From the NCBI GenBank assembly GCA_015272325.1, contig JACYLU010000020.1, positions 62,001 to 126,000 on the forward strand: a stretch of 64,000 nucleotides of DNA. Direction: 5' to 3'. The notes under the pieces are model-generated. The model did not search any database. It had not been told where the DNA came from and was given only the letters and a program-made list of their open reading frames with translations. Positions 34,630 through 44,279 of this stretch are shown here, piece after piece. A program made the position numbers and the translations under genes. The stretch is from Synechococcales cyanobacterium C42_A2020_086 (GTDB taxonomy: Bacteria; Cyanobacteriota; Cyanobacteriia; Elainellales; Elainellaceae). Position 1 is the stretch's first letter. Each line of letters starts with the position of its first letter.

Positions 34630-36690
34630 ATGTCAGACTTCAACATCCAAGCCCCGTTCCAGCCAATGGGTGACCAACCCAAGGCAATTGCACAGCTCAC
34701 GAAATATATCGAAGCCGGACACCCCTACCAAACGCTGCTAGGAGCCACAGGAACCGGCAAAACCCACACAATCGCCCGAGTGATCCAGAATGTTGGGAAG
34801 CCAACGCTGGTGCTGGCTCACAACAAGACGCTGGCAGCCCAGCTTTGCAACGAGCTACGAGAGTTTTTCCCAAATAATGCCGTTGAGTACTTTATCAGCT
34901 ATTACGACTATTATCAGCCGGAAGCCTACATTCCCGTTACGGACACCTACATCGCCAAAACCGCGTCGATCAATGACGAGATCGACATGCTGCGCCACTC
35001 AGCCACCCGCTCGCTGTTTGAGCGCAAAGACGTGATCGTGGTGGCGTCGATTAGCTGCATTTACGGCTTGGGGATTCCCTCAGAGTACCTCAATGCTTCG
35101 ATTCCCTTTAAGGTGGGCATGGAGGCAGACCAGCGGCAGATTTTGCGGGATTTGGCATCGGTGCAGTACGAGCGCAACGATCTCGATATCGGGCGGGGCA
35201 AGTTTCGGGTCAAGGGCGATGTGCTAGAGATTGGTCCAGCCTATGAAGATCGGATTATTCGCATCGAGTTTTTTGGCGACGAGATCGACGCGATTCGCTA
35301 CATCGACCCAATCACCGGCGAAACCTTGCAAAGCATGGATGCTCTCAATGTCTATCCAGCTCGCCACTTTGTCACACCAGAGGATCGACTGGAAGAAGCC
35401 TGCAACGCCATCGAGGAGGAACTGCGGGAACGGCTAGTTGAGCTAGAGCGCGAAAATAAACTGCTAGAGGCGCAACGGCTAGAGCAACGCACCCGCTATG
35501 ACCTAGAAATGCTGCGGGAAGTCGGCTACTGCAACGGCGTGGAAAACTATGCTCGCCATCTGGCTGGCCGCCCTGCCGGTTCGCCGCCTGAGTGCCTGGT
35601 GGACTATTTCCCTCAAGACTGGCTGCTGGTGATCGACGAGTCCCATGTGACGATTCCGCAGCTCCGCGGCATGTACAATGGCGATCGCTCTCGCAAGATG
35701 ACGCTGATCGAGCACGGGTTTCGTCTGCCGAGTGCCGCTGATAACCGACCGCTCAAGGCGGAGGAGTTTTGGCAGAAGGTGAATCAGTGTATTTTTGTTT
35801 CCGCAACACCAGGCACCTGGGAATTGGAAGTCTCTGATGGCAAGTTTGAGGTGCAGAGCGACGGCAAGGGCGAAAGCAAATTCTATGTTCCCGGTACTGG
35901 GCGAGTTGTGGAGCAGGTGATTCGTCCTACCGGCGTCGTTGATCCCGAAATTTCGGTGCGCCCCACCGACGGTCAAATTGACGATTTGCTGCACGAAATT
36001 CAAGAGCGGGTGCAGCTCAACGAACGAACGTTAGTCACAACGCTGACAAAACGCATGGCAGAAGACCTGACAGAATATCTACAAGAACGTGCCATCCGCG
36101 TCCGCTATTTACACTCCGAGATCAACTCCATTGAACGTATCGAGATCTTGCAGGATCTGCGGCAGGGCGATTTTGATGTGCTGATCGGGGTAAACCTGCT
36201 GCGAGAAGGTTTAGACCTGCCAGAAGTATCGCTGGTTGCTATTCTTGATGCTGATAAGGAAGGCTTCCTGCGGGCAGAACGCTCGCTGATCCAAACCATC
36301 GGGCGGGCAGCGCGGCATGTGCGTGGGCAGGCGATTCTCTATGCCGATACCCTGACAGACAGCATGGAGCGGGCCATCAGCGAAACCGAACGCCGCCGCA
36401 AAATTCAGCTGGAATACAACGAAAAACACGGCATCACACCTACACCCATCGTCAAGCGCTCCAACAACTCGATTCTGCAATTCCTAGAGGTGTCGCGGCG
36501 GCTCACGGCGCAAGAGCTAGAACAAGCCTACGAACACGCCGACGATCTGCCGCTCGACAATATTCCAGATCTGATCGTCAAGCTAGAAGCTGATATGAAG
36601 GAAGCCGCGAAGAAACTAGAGTTCGAAGAAGCAGCCAAACTGCGCGACCGCATCAAGCATCTGCGCGACCGGATGCTGGGCAAGCATTAG
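34630..36690 (+). CDS. uvrB: Excinuclease ABC subunit B
   Basis: 686-residue UvrB, the damage-verifying helicase of nucleotide excision repair. Walker A GATGTGKT at 38-45, the beta-hairpin region [20 protein letters not shown], helicase motif II VIDESH, motif [11 protein letters not shown] and a C-terminal UVR motif (about 640-680, [19 protein letters not shown]) that contacts UvrA or UvrC are all present. Length fits cyanobacterial UvrB. It stands alone and is convergent with the patatin gene. Confidence 0.98.
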   Translation: MSDFNIQAPFQPMGDQPKAIAQLTKYIEAGHPYQTLLGATGTGKTHTIARVIQNVGKPTLVLAHNKTLAAQLCNELREFFPNNAVEYFISYYDYYQPEAYIPVTDTYIAKTASINDEIDMLRHSATRSLFERKDVIVVASISCIYGLGIPSEYLNASIPFKVGMEADQRQILRDLASVQYERNDLDIGRGKFRVKGDVLEIGPAYEDRIIRIEFFGDEIDAIRYIDPITGETLQSMDALNVYPARHFVTPEDRLEEACNAIEEELRERLVELERENKLLEAQRLEQRTRYDLEMLREVGYCNGVENYARHLAGRPAGSPPECLVDYFPQDWLLVIDESHVTIPQLRGMYNGDRSRKMTLIEHGFRLPSAADNRPLKAEEFWQKVNQCIFVSATPGTWELEVSDGKFEVQSDGKGESKFYVPGTGRVVEQVIRPTGVVDPEISVRPTDGQIDDLLHEIQERVQLNERTLVTTLTKRMAEDLTEYLQERAIRVRYLHSEINSIERIEILQDLRQGDFDVLIGVNLLREGLDLPEVSLVAILDADKEGFLRAERSLIQTIGRAARHVRGQAILYADTLTDSMERAISETERRRKIQLEYNEKHGITPTPIVKRSNNSILQFLEVSRRLTAQELEQAYEHADDLPLDNIPDLIVKLEADMKEAAKKLEFEEAAKLRDRIKHLRDRMLGKH

Positions 36691-36734
36691 CGGAGAACTG
36701 CTGCTCGCTCCCAGCTTGATTGGCATCAGACCCC

Positions 36735-37826
36735 TTAGACCGCAATGTATTCAGAGCGATGCGCTAAGCGTGGATTAGTATCTAGCGCTTGGCACAGCCT
36801 CTCTAGGGCAGAAGCTTGTTCTTCAATCATGCGATAGGCTAGATCCTTAAGTCTGCGAATGTTGATCTCGCTGGTATCATCCATAGCATTGTGGGTTTCG
36901 TCGAGATCAATCTGAAATCGGTAATAATGTTGCTCTGTACAGGCTGCTCGTAAAAAGCTGCTTAACTGGGAATCTACGGACTCACTCTGTCCATCAAACG
37001 TGATGTGAATAAAGGGCTGAATCCACTCTAGTTTGCCCCATTTCTGCACCGTTTCGTAAGCGTAGGAATGGGCCAAGGCCCCCGTCCCCAAGGAAACGAT
37101 TAGGATTTGCGGCAGATATAACTCCTCGATGGCTTGAACTCCTGCGGCTTCCTGTCGTCGTCTGTAGTCCATTCGTGCTTCCAATGCCGCGAGCAGCGTG
37201 GGATTGTTGGCGTAAACGGCACCATCAATTAGTGAGTAAAATCCTCGAGGGGTATCTCGATGGCTTGTGGGCATGCGATACGGTTCAAAGAAGGTTGGAG
37301 CTGCTGAAGTGGCCATTGCTGCTTGCTTCATCGTAAAACCGCTGCAGATTCTACGAAAATTCAACGAATTGTCATGCTCTTCTGCATTGGGATTTCCCGT
37401 AAAGAAGATTGGCTTACGCAGTTGCGTATCATAACTGGTCACAAAAATATCAGTTAATGCTTGATCAAGAGTTGTCTCCCCTAGATATTCTGAAAAGACA
37501 GCTTCTTTCCCTTTAGAGCTATGTTTTGGATTAGATAACCATTCGTCAACTCGTCCTGGAAACCGTTCCTGAAAAATGCGTTTCCCTTGTGTACAGTAGA
37601 GATCAACTAAATCTGCAGCCGAATACTGAGGACGTTGAGGAGTTCTGCTATGAGGTTTAGTTAAACCCATGGCCAGCACTCCGCCCGTTGATGTTCCCGC
37701 AATTAAATCAAAGGACTCTGCAATCGATTTGCCACTGCACTTCTCTAGCTCTGCCAAAATCAGAGCCGGAATAATGCCGCGAATACCGCCTCCATCAATG
37801 GATAGAATCTTGTACCTGTAGGTCAT
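36735..37826 (-). CDS. Patatin-like phospholipase (CBASS/CapV-like family)
   Basis: 363-residue patatin. Oxyanion loop DGGGIRG (11-17), nucleophile elbow GTSTG (44-48, Ser46) and the catalytic Asp in LIDGAVYANNP form the Ser-Asp dyad. The domain covers about 5-235, with a charged C-terminal region. Such enzymes hydrolyse membrane phospholipids; relatives serve as lipid remodelling enzymes or as effectors in anti-phage systems. No nucleotide cyclase or other defence gene is adjacent, so a defence role is not supported. No signal peptide. Confidence 0.9.
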   Translation of the reverse strand: MTYRYKILSIDGGGIRGIIPALILAELEKCSGKSIAESFDLIAGTSTGGVLAMGLTKPHSRTPQRPQYSAADLVDLYCTQGKRIFQERFPGRVDEWLSNPKHSSKGKEAVFSEYLGETTLDQALTDIFVTSYDTQLRKPIFFTGNPNAEEHDNSLNFRRICSGFTMKQAAMATSAAPTFFEPYRMPTSHRDTPRGFYSLIDGAVYANNPTLLAALEARMDYRRRQEAAGVQAIEELYLPQILIVSLGTGALAHSYAYETVQKWGKLEWIQPFIHITFDGQSESVDSQLSSFLRAACTEQHYYRFQIDLDETHNAMDDTSEINIRRLKDLAYRMIEEQASALERLCQALDTNPRLAHRSEYIAV

Positions 37827-38026
37827 GGGGCTTTAGAGGAATGAACGGGGAGTGAACTACGACTGTCGGTAGATCCACCGCTGGGATAGATGATTCCCTA
37901 TCCTTTTCCGCTTAATTTGGCGAAAAATAGGGGAGATTTGTTCCATCCCGCCCGCCAAGCTGCATCTGAATCTAGCCTCTATCTAGCTTCTATCTATTCT
38001 CTATAAAATTCTGATGAGGTGAGGCA

Positions 38027-38110
38027 ATGTCAGATAAAACTCCTGTAAAGGTGAGAACCCAAGCCGCAGAATATCTGAACAGAACATCTGAAAAAACTAG
38101 AATGTCCTAA
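38027..38110 (+). CDS. Possible 27-residue small ORF / leader peptide
   Basis: ATG at 38027 follows GAGGTGAGGCA, one of the stronger ribosome sites in the window. It encodes a polar peptide starting MSDKTPVKVRT and ending at TAA 38108. There is no known family. It lies 281 bases upstream of the debranching enzyme. It may be a leader, a small protein or the relic of a longer gene. Confidence 0.25.
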   Translation: MSDKTPVKVRTQAAEYLNRTSEKTRMS

Positions 38111-38150
38111 AGGTGCTGTCAGGCTTGCTGCGTACTGCGGTGCCCTCGGC

Positions 38151-38183
38151 CAAGAAATCTTGATTCAAGGTCAAGAAATCTTG
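38151..38183. promoter_or_regulatory. Two identical dyads 21 bases apart upstream of the debranching enzyme
   Basis: CAAGAAATCTTG occurs at 38151-38162 and 38172-38183. Each copy is a dyad (CAAGA-N2-TCTTG) and the centres are 21 bases apart, two helical turns, so bound proteins would face the same side. About 210 bases before the 38392 start. Confidence 0.45.
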
Positions 38184-38391
38184 GTCAAAATGCTACAGAG
38201 CTGTTTGCCACCCCTTAACGCAGCCGATCTACAATCGTAAAGACCTTACCTAGATTCTCCGTCGATTTCCCCCTCCCATTCGTTTGGTTGGGGGATCGTT
38301 ATGTGTATGGTCTTGCGGCTCCTCGCATGGCATCGCACTCTAGCACGCAACCACCCTCTTCTCCCTGCTCTTATTGAATTCTTCTGAAACT

Positions 38392-40638
38392 ATGACTGAC
38401 ATTGTTGAACTAGACGGCCGCACCTTTGTCCCTGCTGAGGAATTCAGCCCACCAGAATCAGATTACGTGTCTACGAAACGGGATCAACCTACCTTAACCC
38501 TCAAAGATGATGATCTGTTCCTGATTACGGATACGCTGGGCAATGTCAACGGGTCGCCCAAAGAAGAGAGCAACAGCAGCTTGGGGCTGTTTTGTCGAGA
38601 TACCCGTTTCCTCAGCCTGCTGGAAATGCAAATTGAGAAACGAGCTCCGGTTTTGCTTAGCAGCACCGCTCAAAAGGGGTTTGCCCTTTCGGTGTTGTGC
38701 GCTAATCCCTATGTGGAAAATCGGCTGCCGGCGGAAGTGATTGGAATTCAGCGTGAGCTAGTGCTCAACGGGGCACTGTTTGAAGAATTAACAATCACCA
38801 ATTACAGCCGAGAGCCTCTCAGCTTTGAGTTGAGCCTCACCTTTGGAGCCGACTTTGCAGATCTGTTTCAAATTCGCGGTTTCACTCGCGAGCATCAGGG
38901 GCAGCTCTTGCAGCAGGTGCGCCCCGGACAGAAGACGCCCGATGTTGCCTCATTGCAGGAGTTGGCCTTGGAAACCGGCGAACTAGCGCTGGCCTATCAA
39001 GCCCTAGATGGAGCGTTGGTGGAATCGCGGATTCAGTTTTCGCACCGCAAACCAGATCGGTTTTCAGGGTTCACAGCAATCTGGCAGCTCTCTCTAGACT
39101 CTCACGAAACCCAGCAGATTGGCTACCGCTTGCAGCCGCTGATCAACAGCCGCGCTGCTTCGGGCGTGAGTGCGCCGATGACCCTGCGACAGGCCATGGC
39201 AGCCGAATCGATGGAAGAGCAGAACTGGTGTTCCTCGGTGACGCGGATCCGCTCCGACAACCGCGCCTTCAATCAGGTGATTGAGCGGGCCGAGCAGGAC
39301 ATCTATCTGCTGCGGCAAACCTTTGGCAAGGACAAAATCCTGGCGGCCGGCATTCCCTGGTTTTCAACCCTGTTTGGGCGCGATTCGATCATTGCCGCTG
39401 CCCAGACCCTGATTCTCGATCCACGGATTGCCTGTCAGACGCTGCACATCTTGGCGCAATACCAAGGTAAAGTCGATGACGAGTGGCGAGAAGAGCAGCC
39501 CGGTAAAATTCTCCACGAGTTGCGGCTAGGGGAAATGGCTCGCTGTGGCGAAGTGCCCCACACCCCTTACTACGGCACGGTCGATGCTACGGCCCTCTGG
39601 TTAATGCTCTACGCCGAGTATTATGCCTGGACCCATGACCGCGACACCCTAGAGGAACTGTGGGACAATGCCCTGGCCGCCATGGAGTGGATTGACCGCG
39701 GCTGCCGCAGCACCGGCTACCTCACCTACTACCGCAAATCTAGCAAGGGCTTGCGCAACCAAGGTTGGAAAGATTCCGAAGACTGTATCGTGAACCGCAA
39801 AGGGGAGCTAGCCGAAGGCTCAATTGCCCTCAGCGAAGTGCAGGGATACGTCTATGCTGCCAAGATGCGCCTCAGCGAAATTGCCCGCCTGAAAAAGCGG
39901 ATTGATCTAGCCGACCGCTGGCAAGAGGAAGCCAAAGAGTTGCAGGCTCGCTTCAACCGCGACTTTTGGGTCGAAGATCAGGGTTACTGCGCCATGGCAC
40001 TAGATGGAGACGGCAATCCGGTGGACGGCATTGGCTCCAATCCGGGTCATTGCTTGAGCCTGGGGATTCTCTACCCCGAGAAAGCGCGCAGCGTCGCCGA
40101 GCGGTTGCGGGCACCCGATATGTTCAATGGCTGGGGAATTCGCACCCTCAGCAGTTTGTCGCCCGCCTACAACCCAATGGGCTACCACATCGGCTCGGTT
40201 TGGCCCCACGATAATGCTTTGATCGCATTGGGATTACGCACTCTGGGTTTGACCGAGCAAGCACTGGAGGTGGCACAAGGCATTATCGATATGACGCTGC
40301 AACAGCCCTATCAGCGGCCCCCCGAGCTGTTCTGTGGCTATGAGCGCACAGTGGATAATAGTCCAGTGCGTTACCCAGTGGCTTGCTCACCGCAGGCCTG
40401 GGCGACAGGAGCGATTTTCCAGTTTTTGCAGATTATGGTCAACTTGGTGCCAGATGCGCCGAGCAACTGTCTGCGGGTGATCGATCCGGCTTTGCCTGAG
40501 TCGGTGCATCACCTGTCGTTGCAGAATCTGCGCATCGGGGAAACCCTACTCGACTTGGACTTCGAGCGCTCGGGCAGCACAACGGCTTGTCGCGTCACCA
40601 AGAAGCGGGGCAATCTGCGGGTGATCATCGAAGCTTAG
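38392..40638 (+). CDS. Glycogen debranching-type enzyme (amylo-alpha-1,6-glucosidase)
   Basis: 748 residues from ATG 38392 (an in-frame TTG lies 18 bases upstream). Residues about 30-230 form the GDE_N_bis domain (LKDDDLFLITDTLGNV, LGLFCRDTRFLSLLEMQI). From about 280 an (alpha/alpha)6 toroid typical of GDE_C follows, with AGIPWFSTLFGRDSIIAA, DEWREEQPGKILHELRLGEM, NQGWKDSEDCIV, GWGIRTLSSLSPAYNPMGYH and GSVWPHDNALIALGL. Members hydrolyse alpha-1,6 branch points or act on other glycans; the bacterial branch is less studied than GlgX. The gene overlaps the convergent amidohydrolase by 14 bases. Confidence 0.87.
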   Translation: MTDIVELDGRTFVPAEEFSPPESDYVSTKRDQPTLTLKDDDLFLITDTLGNVNGSPKEESNSSLGLFCRDTRFLSLLEMQIEKRAPVLLSSTAQKGFALSVLCANPYVENRLPAEVIGIQRELVLNGALFEELTITNYSREPLSFELSLTFGADFADLFQIRGFTREHQGQLLQQVRPGQKTPDVASLQELALETGELALAYQALDGALVESRIQFSHRKPDRFSGFTAIWQLSLDSHETQQIGYRLQPLINSRAASGVSAPMTLRQAMAAESMEEQNWCSSVTRIRSDNRAFNQVIERAEQDIYLLRQTFGKDKILAAGIPWFSTLFGRDSIIAAAQTLILDPRIACQTLHILAQYQGKVDDEWREEQPGKILHELRLGEMARCGEVPHTPYYGTVDATALWLMLYAEYYAWTHDRDTLEELWDNALAAMEWIDRGCRSTGYLTYYRKSSKGLRNQGWKDSEDCIVNRKGELAEGSIALSEVQGYVYAAKMRLSEIARLKKRIDLADRWQEEAKELQARFNRDFWVEDQGYCAMALDGDGNPVDGIGSNPGHCLSLGILYPEKARSVAERLRAPDMFNGWGIRTLSSLSPAYNPMGYHIGSVWPHDNALIALGLRTLGLTEQALEVAQGIIDMTLQQPYQRPPELFCGYERTVDNSPVRYPVACSPQAWATGAIFQFLQIMVNLVPDAPSNCLRVIDPALPESVHHLSLQNLRIGETLLDLDFERSGSTTACRVTKKRGNLRVIIEA

Positions 40639-41851
40639 CCTGTTGCTCGCGGCTATACAAAACCCGCCCCTGCCGCACGGTGAGCAATACATCTTCGGGG
40701 GTAACGCGGGTGACAATTGAGGCAATTAGATGGCGGCTGGCGCGGAGATGGGGCTGGGTAAAGTCTAGCACCACAAAATCGGCGGGCAAGCCGGTGTCGA
40801 GATAGCCATAGACATCGGGCAGAAAGCCGCGGATGTTGCTCGTCACCATCTGGAGAATGCTCACCGGGTCGGGGCGGACTGCATCCCCAAATTGGCTTTT
40901 GGCGACTTTATAGGTGAAGTCGAGTTCCGCCAGCAGATTGGGGCTGTTGAGTAAGCCATTGTCAGTGCCTAGTAGCAGGTTCGCCTCGCTATCGATGAGC
41001 GGCGCAATCGGCGGCAACGGCAGCCCCAGATTGGCATTGGCACGGGGATTGAGCACCACATTAACACGGTGCTGCGACAGTAGAGCAATTTCGGATGCAT
41101 CCGCCACCGTGGCATGGATCACCAGATCGGGCTGGAAGAGATCGAGTGCCCGCTCTAGGTCTCCCCGACCGGTGATCGCCAAACTCGCCTCGCGATAGCC
41201 AGCGTTTTCTAGACAGTGAATCGCCCGCCGTTTCTGCCGCTGCTCCGTGATCTGGCGAATCTGGACCCAGGCGGCATCCGTGAGGTCGTTCATTGTGCTT
41301 TCCGAGAAGCCATCTGCCACCTCTAGCAGTGCTTCCAGTTCTGCTTGCGCCTGCACCGAGAGGTGTGCTTGATTGTGCTGTAGCTCGGCCGCGCTGAAGG
41401 GTAAGGTGTTAAACTGCCCCAAAATGATAGAGCGAACGCCGGTCGCCTCAGACGCTCGCCGCAAGAGCTGGCTGCCATACACTCCCTGTTCGCGAAAATC
41501 GACATGGGCAATTGTGCCGCTCCTAGCCATGTAGCGCAGGTGGTGCGTGATGTGGTCGAGGTGGTCCGCCTCGGTTTGCTTAGCCAGTTCGCGGTACTTA
41601 TAGCCATTGGGGCGAAAGAAACCCGCCTCTAAGGTCATGCCCGTTGCCCCATCGGGCAGGCAGGAATCGCCCATATGAGTGTGACAGTTGTACATTCCCG
41701 GCATGATCACCCAGGTGCCACGTTCCAGCGCTTGGCACGGTTCACCCCGATCAATACGCTGAATGGTGTCCCCTTGAACCACAAAGCGATGGCAATGATG
41801 GGGGCAAAGGTCGGGACCGTAGAGCAGAATGCAATCGCTGAAGTCAAACAT
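40625..41851 (-). CDS. Amidohydrolase family protein (TRZ/ATZ type)
   Basis: 408 residues from ATG 41851. A TIM-barrel metal-dependent hydrolase with the usual beta-sandwich flanks: PGMYNCHTHMGDS holds the HxH metal pair, VIHATV carries another metal His, and LLLGTDNGLLNSPNLLAELD the active-site Asp. C-terminal ADFVVLDFTQPHLRASRHL and VLLTVRQGRVLY rebuild the sandwich. Deaminases and imidazolonepropionase-like enzymes share this plan; the substrate is unknown. It lies 31 bases after the cyanophycinase stop on the same strand, so the two may be co-transcribed. Confidence 0.83.
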   Translation of the reverse strand: MFDFSDCILLYGPDLCPHHCHRFVVQGDTIQRIDRGEPCQALERGTWVIMPGMYNCHTHMGDSCLPDGATGMTLEAGFFRPNGYKYRELAKQTEADHLDHITHHLRYMARSGTIAHVDFREQGVYGSQLLRRASEATGVRSIILGQFNTLPFSAAELQHNQAHLSVQAQAELEALLEVADGFSESTMNDLTDAAWVQIRQITEQRQKRRAIHCLENAGYREASLAITGRGDLERALDLFQPDLVIHATVADASEIALLSQHRVNVVLNPRANANLGLPLPPIAPLIDSEANLLLGTDNGLLNSPNLLAELDFTYKVAKSQFGDAVRPDPVSILQMVTSNIRGFLPDVYGYLDTGLPADFVVLDFTQPHLRASRHLIASIVTRVTPEDVLLTVRQGRVLYSREQQAKLR

Positions 41852-41882
41852 GGCAGTCAAACAGGGCGGCAGATCTTGAAGC

Positions 41883-42710
41883 TTACGACTGCGGCAACAG
41901 CACTGGCTGAGCTGGCAGCGGCTGATGGGTCACGGTATTGAAGCGGCAACCTTCTGAAAGGACATGCAGCTTAACGCCAAATACCGACATCGACTGCTCG
42001 GGCAGCGCCGCATCCCGGTTTGTGTAGGTAATGGCCGATTCATCAATGATGGTAACCGCCCCTTCGCCGATCACTTCAAATTCATGACCCTGGACGATAA
42101 TGGCTGTATTCTCATCGATGCCGATGCCCACCAGCGAAGGATTTTGCAGCAGTGCCGTCAACAGCCGCCCCAACCGCCCCCGCTGGGCAAAATGCTGATC
42201 CAATACCATCTCTTTGATGAACCCTAGCCCGGTCCCTAGCAGCACTGCATCGCTACGAGGGCTAGTATCCGACTCGCCGCGCAGAATCATGACCTCAGGC
42301 ATAATCGCAGCACCGGCGCTAGTTCCCGCAATCACCGCTCCATCGGCGTGTCGCTTGTGCAGGGCATCCTCTAGCAGCGTCCCCTTGATTCGCTCTACAA
42401 TTCGTGCCTGATCACCGCCGGTGAAAAAGATGCCGGTTGCCGTACCAATAGCCCGCACCGCCGCAATGTGGTTGGCATCCTCCGAGTCGCGGGTATCGAC
42501 GACGGTAATTTCTGCCGCTCCTAGCCGTTGAAACACCTCGATATAGGTCTCGCCCGCCTCCCACGGCTCACTGGTGGCGGCTGTGAGCACCACAATCTGT
42601 GCTTGAGTGCCGCCTGCTAAGCGCACAAACTCTCGCAGAATCTGCTGGTCATGCTCTCGGTCTTCGGCCCCTCCAATAATTACCAGGGGTCCGGGCTGGG
42701 GAGTCATCAT
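41883..42710 (-). CDS. cphB: Cyanophycinase
   Basis: 275-residue serine peptidase (S51) that degrades cyanophycin to beta-aspartyl-arginine. GPLVIIGGAEDRE at the start, IFFTGGDQARI, the nucleophile motif VIAGTSAGAAIMPE (catalytic Ser), LDQHFAQRGRLGRLL and GIGIDENTAIIV are family signatures. The ATG at 42710 (a second ATG follows at once) fits the family; the open frame extends 23 codons upstream. Cyanophycin synthetase, usually next to cphB, is absent here. The amidohydrolase downstream could act on nitrogen compounds, but that is inference. Confidence 0.95.
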   Translation of the reverse strand: MMTPQPGPLVIIGGAEDREHDQQILREFVRLAGGTQAQIVVLTAATSEPWEAGETYIEVFQRLGAAEITVVDTRDSEDANHIAAVRAIGTATGIFFTGGDQARIVERIKGTLLEDALHKRHADGAVIAGTSAGAAIMPEVMILRGESDTSPRSDAVLLGTGLGFIKEMVLDQHFAQRGRLGRLLTALLQNPSLVGIGIDENTAIIVQGHEFEVIGEGAVTIIDESAITYTNRDAALPEQSMSVFGVKLHVLSEGCRFNTVTHQPLPAQPVLLPQS

Positions 42711-42889
42711 GGGGCAATTATTGACCAAGTTCACTGCTGTTGCCAACCTGTTACCAACCATTTTGCGGCAGCGCGTCAAGAGTCTACTATCTACGCTCCT
42801 CAGGAATCCGTAGCAAACCCATCATTTCGTCGCACCTGCCAGCACTAGCCGCTAGTATCCAACCCAGCTCCCAACCCAGTGTCCCAGCG

Positions 42890-42934
42890 TTGATAGTTTG
42901 TTGGTAGTTTGTTGATAGTTTGGTTGATAGTTTG
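42890..42934. repeat. 11-12-base tandem repeat, four units
   Basis: TTGATAGTTTG (42890), TTGGTAGTTTG (42901), TTGATAGTTTGG (42912) and TTGATAGTTTG (42924) run head to tail. They end 4 bases before the stop of the 42939 gene. Confidence 0.8.
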
Positions 42935-42938
42935 CCCG

Positions 42939-43163
42939 TCAATCCGGCCTAGAAACAATCCACAAAAGCAAGCTGATTGGCCAGCTCGAGAGCAAGACTA
43001 AAAGCACAACTAGGCAGCCAGACTTACCACGACGCTCGGCATCCGTATAGACCCAAAATAAACTCCAAATCAGCACCCCTAAAAACAGGAGCGCCAACAC
43101 CGTTAGGGCTGCATCTGTAGCTGGGGACGATGCTTGAGCCAGCAAAGCGTTAAGGATATTCAT
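42939..43163 (-). CDS. Small membrane protein, two helices
   Basis: 74 residues with two predicted membrane helices (TVLALLFLGVLIWSLFWVY and CLVVLLVLLSSWPISLLLWI) separated by a charged loop TDAERRGKSG. The layout resembles PLDc_N-type small membrane proteins: a helix, an aromatic/acidic loop and a Gly before the second helix. Function unknown. The start ATG at 43163 follows an AT-rich leader. Downstream is the tandem repeat. Confidence 0.6.
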   Translation of the reverse strand: MNILNALLAQASSPATDAALTVLALLFLGVLIWSLFWVYTDAERRGKSGCLVVLLVLLSSWPISLLLWIVSRPD

Positions 43164-43378
43164 TATTCATGCCATTTCTCTACTGTTTCCTCGATATCTC
43201 CTGATCACCAATGCGTCAAGATGCAATGTTCCAGAACAATAAAGGCAACGGTTAAGAGGCGAGAAGACATTCCTTAACGGCTGAGCACAATCGTTATGCA
43301 GCTCAATTTCTAGATGACAGCCCAGATAAAAAGTTAATTAGCTTGCGATATTTGCCTACAAGTTAGGTTAGAAGTCAC

Positions 43379-43549
43379 CTACAAATAGTGATCAATCAAT
43401 AACGCAGTCACAATTGCAAAGCCTGTAATTCCCAGAGCTAGCAGCGGATTTTGCCCCTGGGTCACGGCAATATAGGCAGGAATTCCGGCACCGACACCAG
43501 CGGTCACGGTTGCAGCGAGCCAGTCTTTCTTGGTGTTTTTGTCGTACAT
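43379..43549 (-). CDS. 56-residue two-helix small protein
   Basis: A short gene with an ATG at 43549 and TAG at 43379. It encodes MYDKNTKKDWLAATVTAGVG, a first hydrophobic helix to IPAYIAVT, a turn QGQNP and a second helix (LLALGITGFAIVTALLIDHYL). The balanced charged N-terminus and two clean helices look like a genuine small membrane protein; I cannot name a family. No clear ribosome site (leaderless or weak). Confidence 0.5.
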   Translation of the reverse strand: MYDKNTKKDWLAATVTAGVGAGIPAYIAVTQGQNPLLALGITGFAIVTALLIDHYL

Positions 43550-43781
43550 ATTTTTGATGGGTCAGGTCGATTTGATGACAGCACCTTGAGCAAGCTTGAA
43601 CAAGCCCAAAAGCGCGATTGGTATTAAATCGCTCAACATTAAATGCTCAAATCAACCTACCATTTCGGCTCACACCCTTCGTGGGAGACTCCTCATCTTG
43701 TAATCAAGCTTTAGATACACTCAAGTTTCTTCATGAAGAAGACGAAGAACTGTAAAGGCTGGGCATGGCCAGCATCAGGCT

Positions 43782-44240
43782 TCACTCTAGTCGTTCTAGA
43801 TTGCCTGCCTTCACCCAACCCTCTGGGCCGGTTTCCCCCAAACGAATCTTCTGCCAGCTTCCGTCAGGACTATCTTCGAGGACAATCACGTCTCGGTTGT
43901 ATTCCACGCCACCGATCTGCGGCGCATCACTACCAGGCTGCTGGCGCAGAATCAAGCCAATCGGCTGAATCACTCGTGCCCGATAGCCTTGTGGGGCTGG
44001 AGGGGGGCTGGGTTCTGGTTCTGGGCTAGGAGGCGCTTCTGCCACGGGGCTAGGAGGCGGTGCCGTGGGGCTGGCAGCCACCGTGGGCGATGGATCATTA
44101 GGAAATGAGGGGCGTGGTGGCGGCGTGGCCACTCGTGTCAGCAAATAGCGAGTTAAGCCTGCTCCCGCCAGAAACAGCAGCAGGATGGCTAGGGTAAAGC
44201 CCAGCACAAATTTGAAGAGGTTAGACAGGCTCGTTGTCAT
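43782..44240 (-). CDS. Membrane-anchored SH3-domain protein
   Basis: 152 residues: an N-terminal helix (FKFVLGFTLAILLLFLAGAGL), a Pro-rich spacer (about 40-85) and a C-terminal bacterial SH3 domain (ARVIQPIGLILRQQPGSDAP, IVLEDSPDGSWQKIRL, EGWVKAGNLERLE). SH3b domains usually bind cell-wall peptides. It is the last gene of the leftward rpmH-yidC cluster, 39 bases after the AAA ATPase gene. Confidence 0.82.
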   Translation of the reverse strand: MTTSLSNLFKFVLGFTLAILLLFLAGAGLTRYLLTRVATPPPRPSFPNDPSPTVAASPTAPPPSPVAEAPPSPEPEPSPPPAPQGYRARVIQPIGLILRQQPGSDAPQIGGVEYNRDVIVLEDSPDGSWQKIRLGETGPEGWVKAGNLERLE

Positions 44241-44279
44241 ACCGCACCGTCCATTGGTCGAAGGCGATAAAAGGACTCC

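Larger units (their letters stand above)
37827..38391. other. 565-base spacer upstream of the debranching enzyme
   Basis: Holds promoters for the leftward patatin and the rightward debranching gene, a possible 27-codon ORF at 38027, and a paired dyad at 38151-38183. Nothing else recognised. Confidence 0.5.

Noticed and set aside
36735-37826. Patatin gene as part of an anti-phage (CBASS) system
   Set aside because: No nucleotidyltransferase, cap or other defence gene next to it; the neighbours are uvrB and a debranching enzyme.
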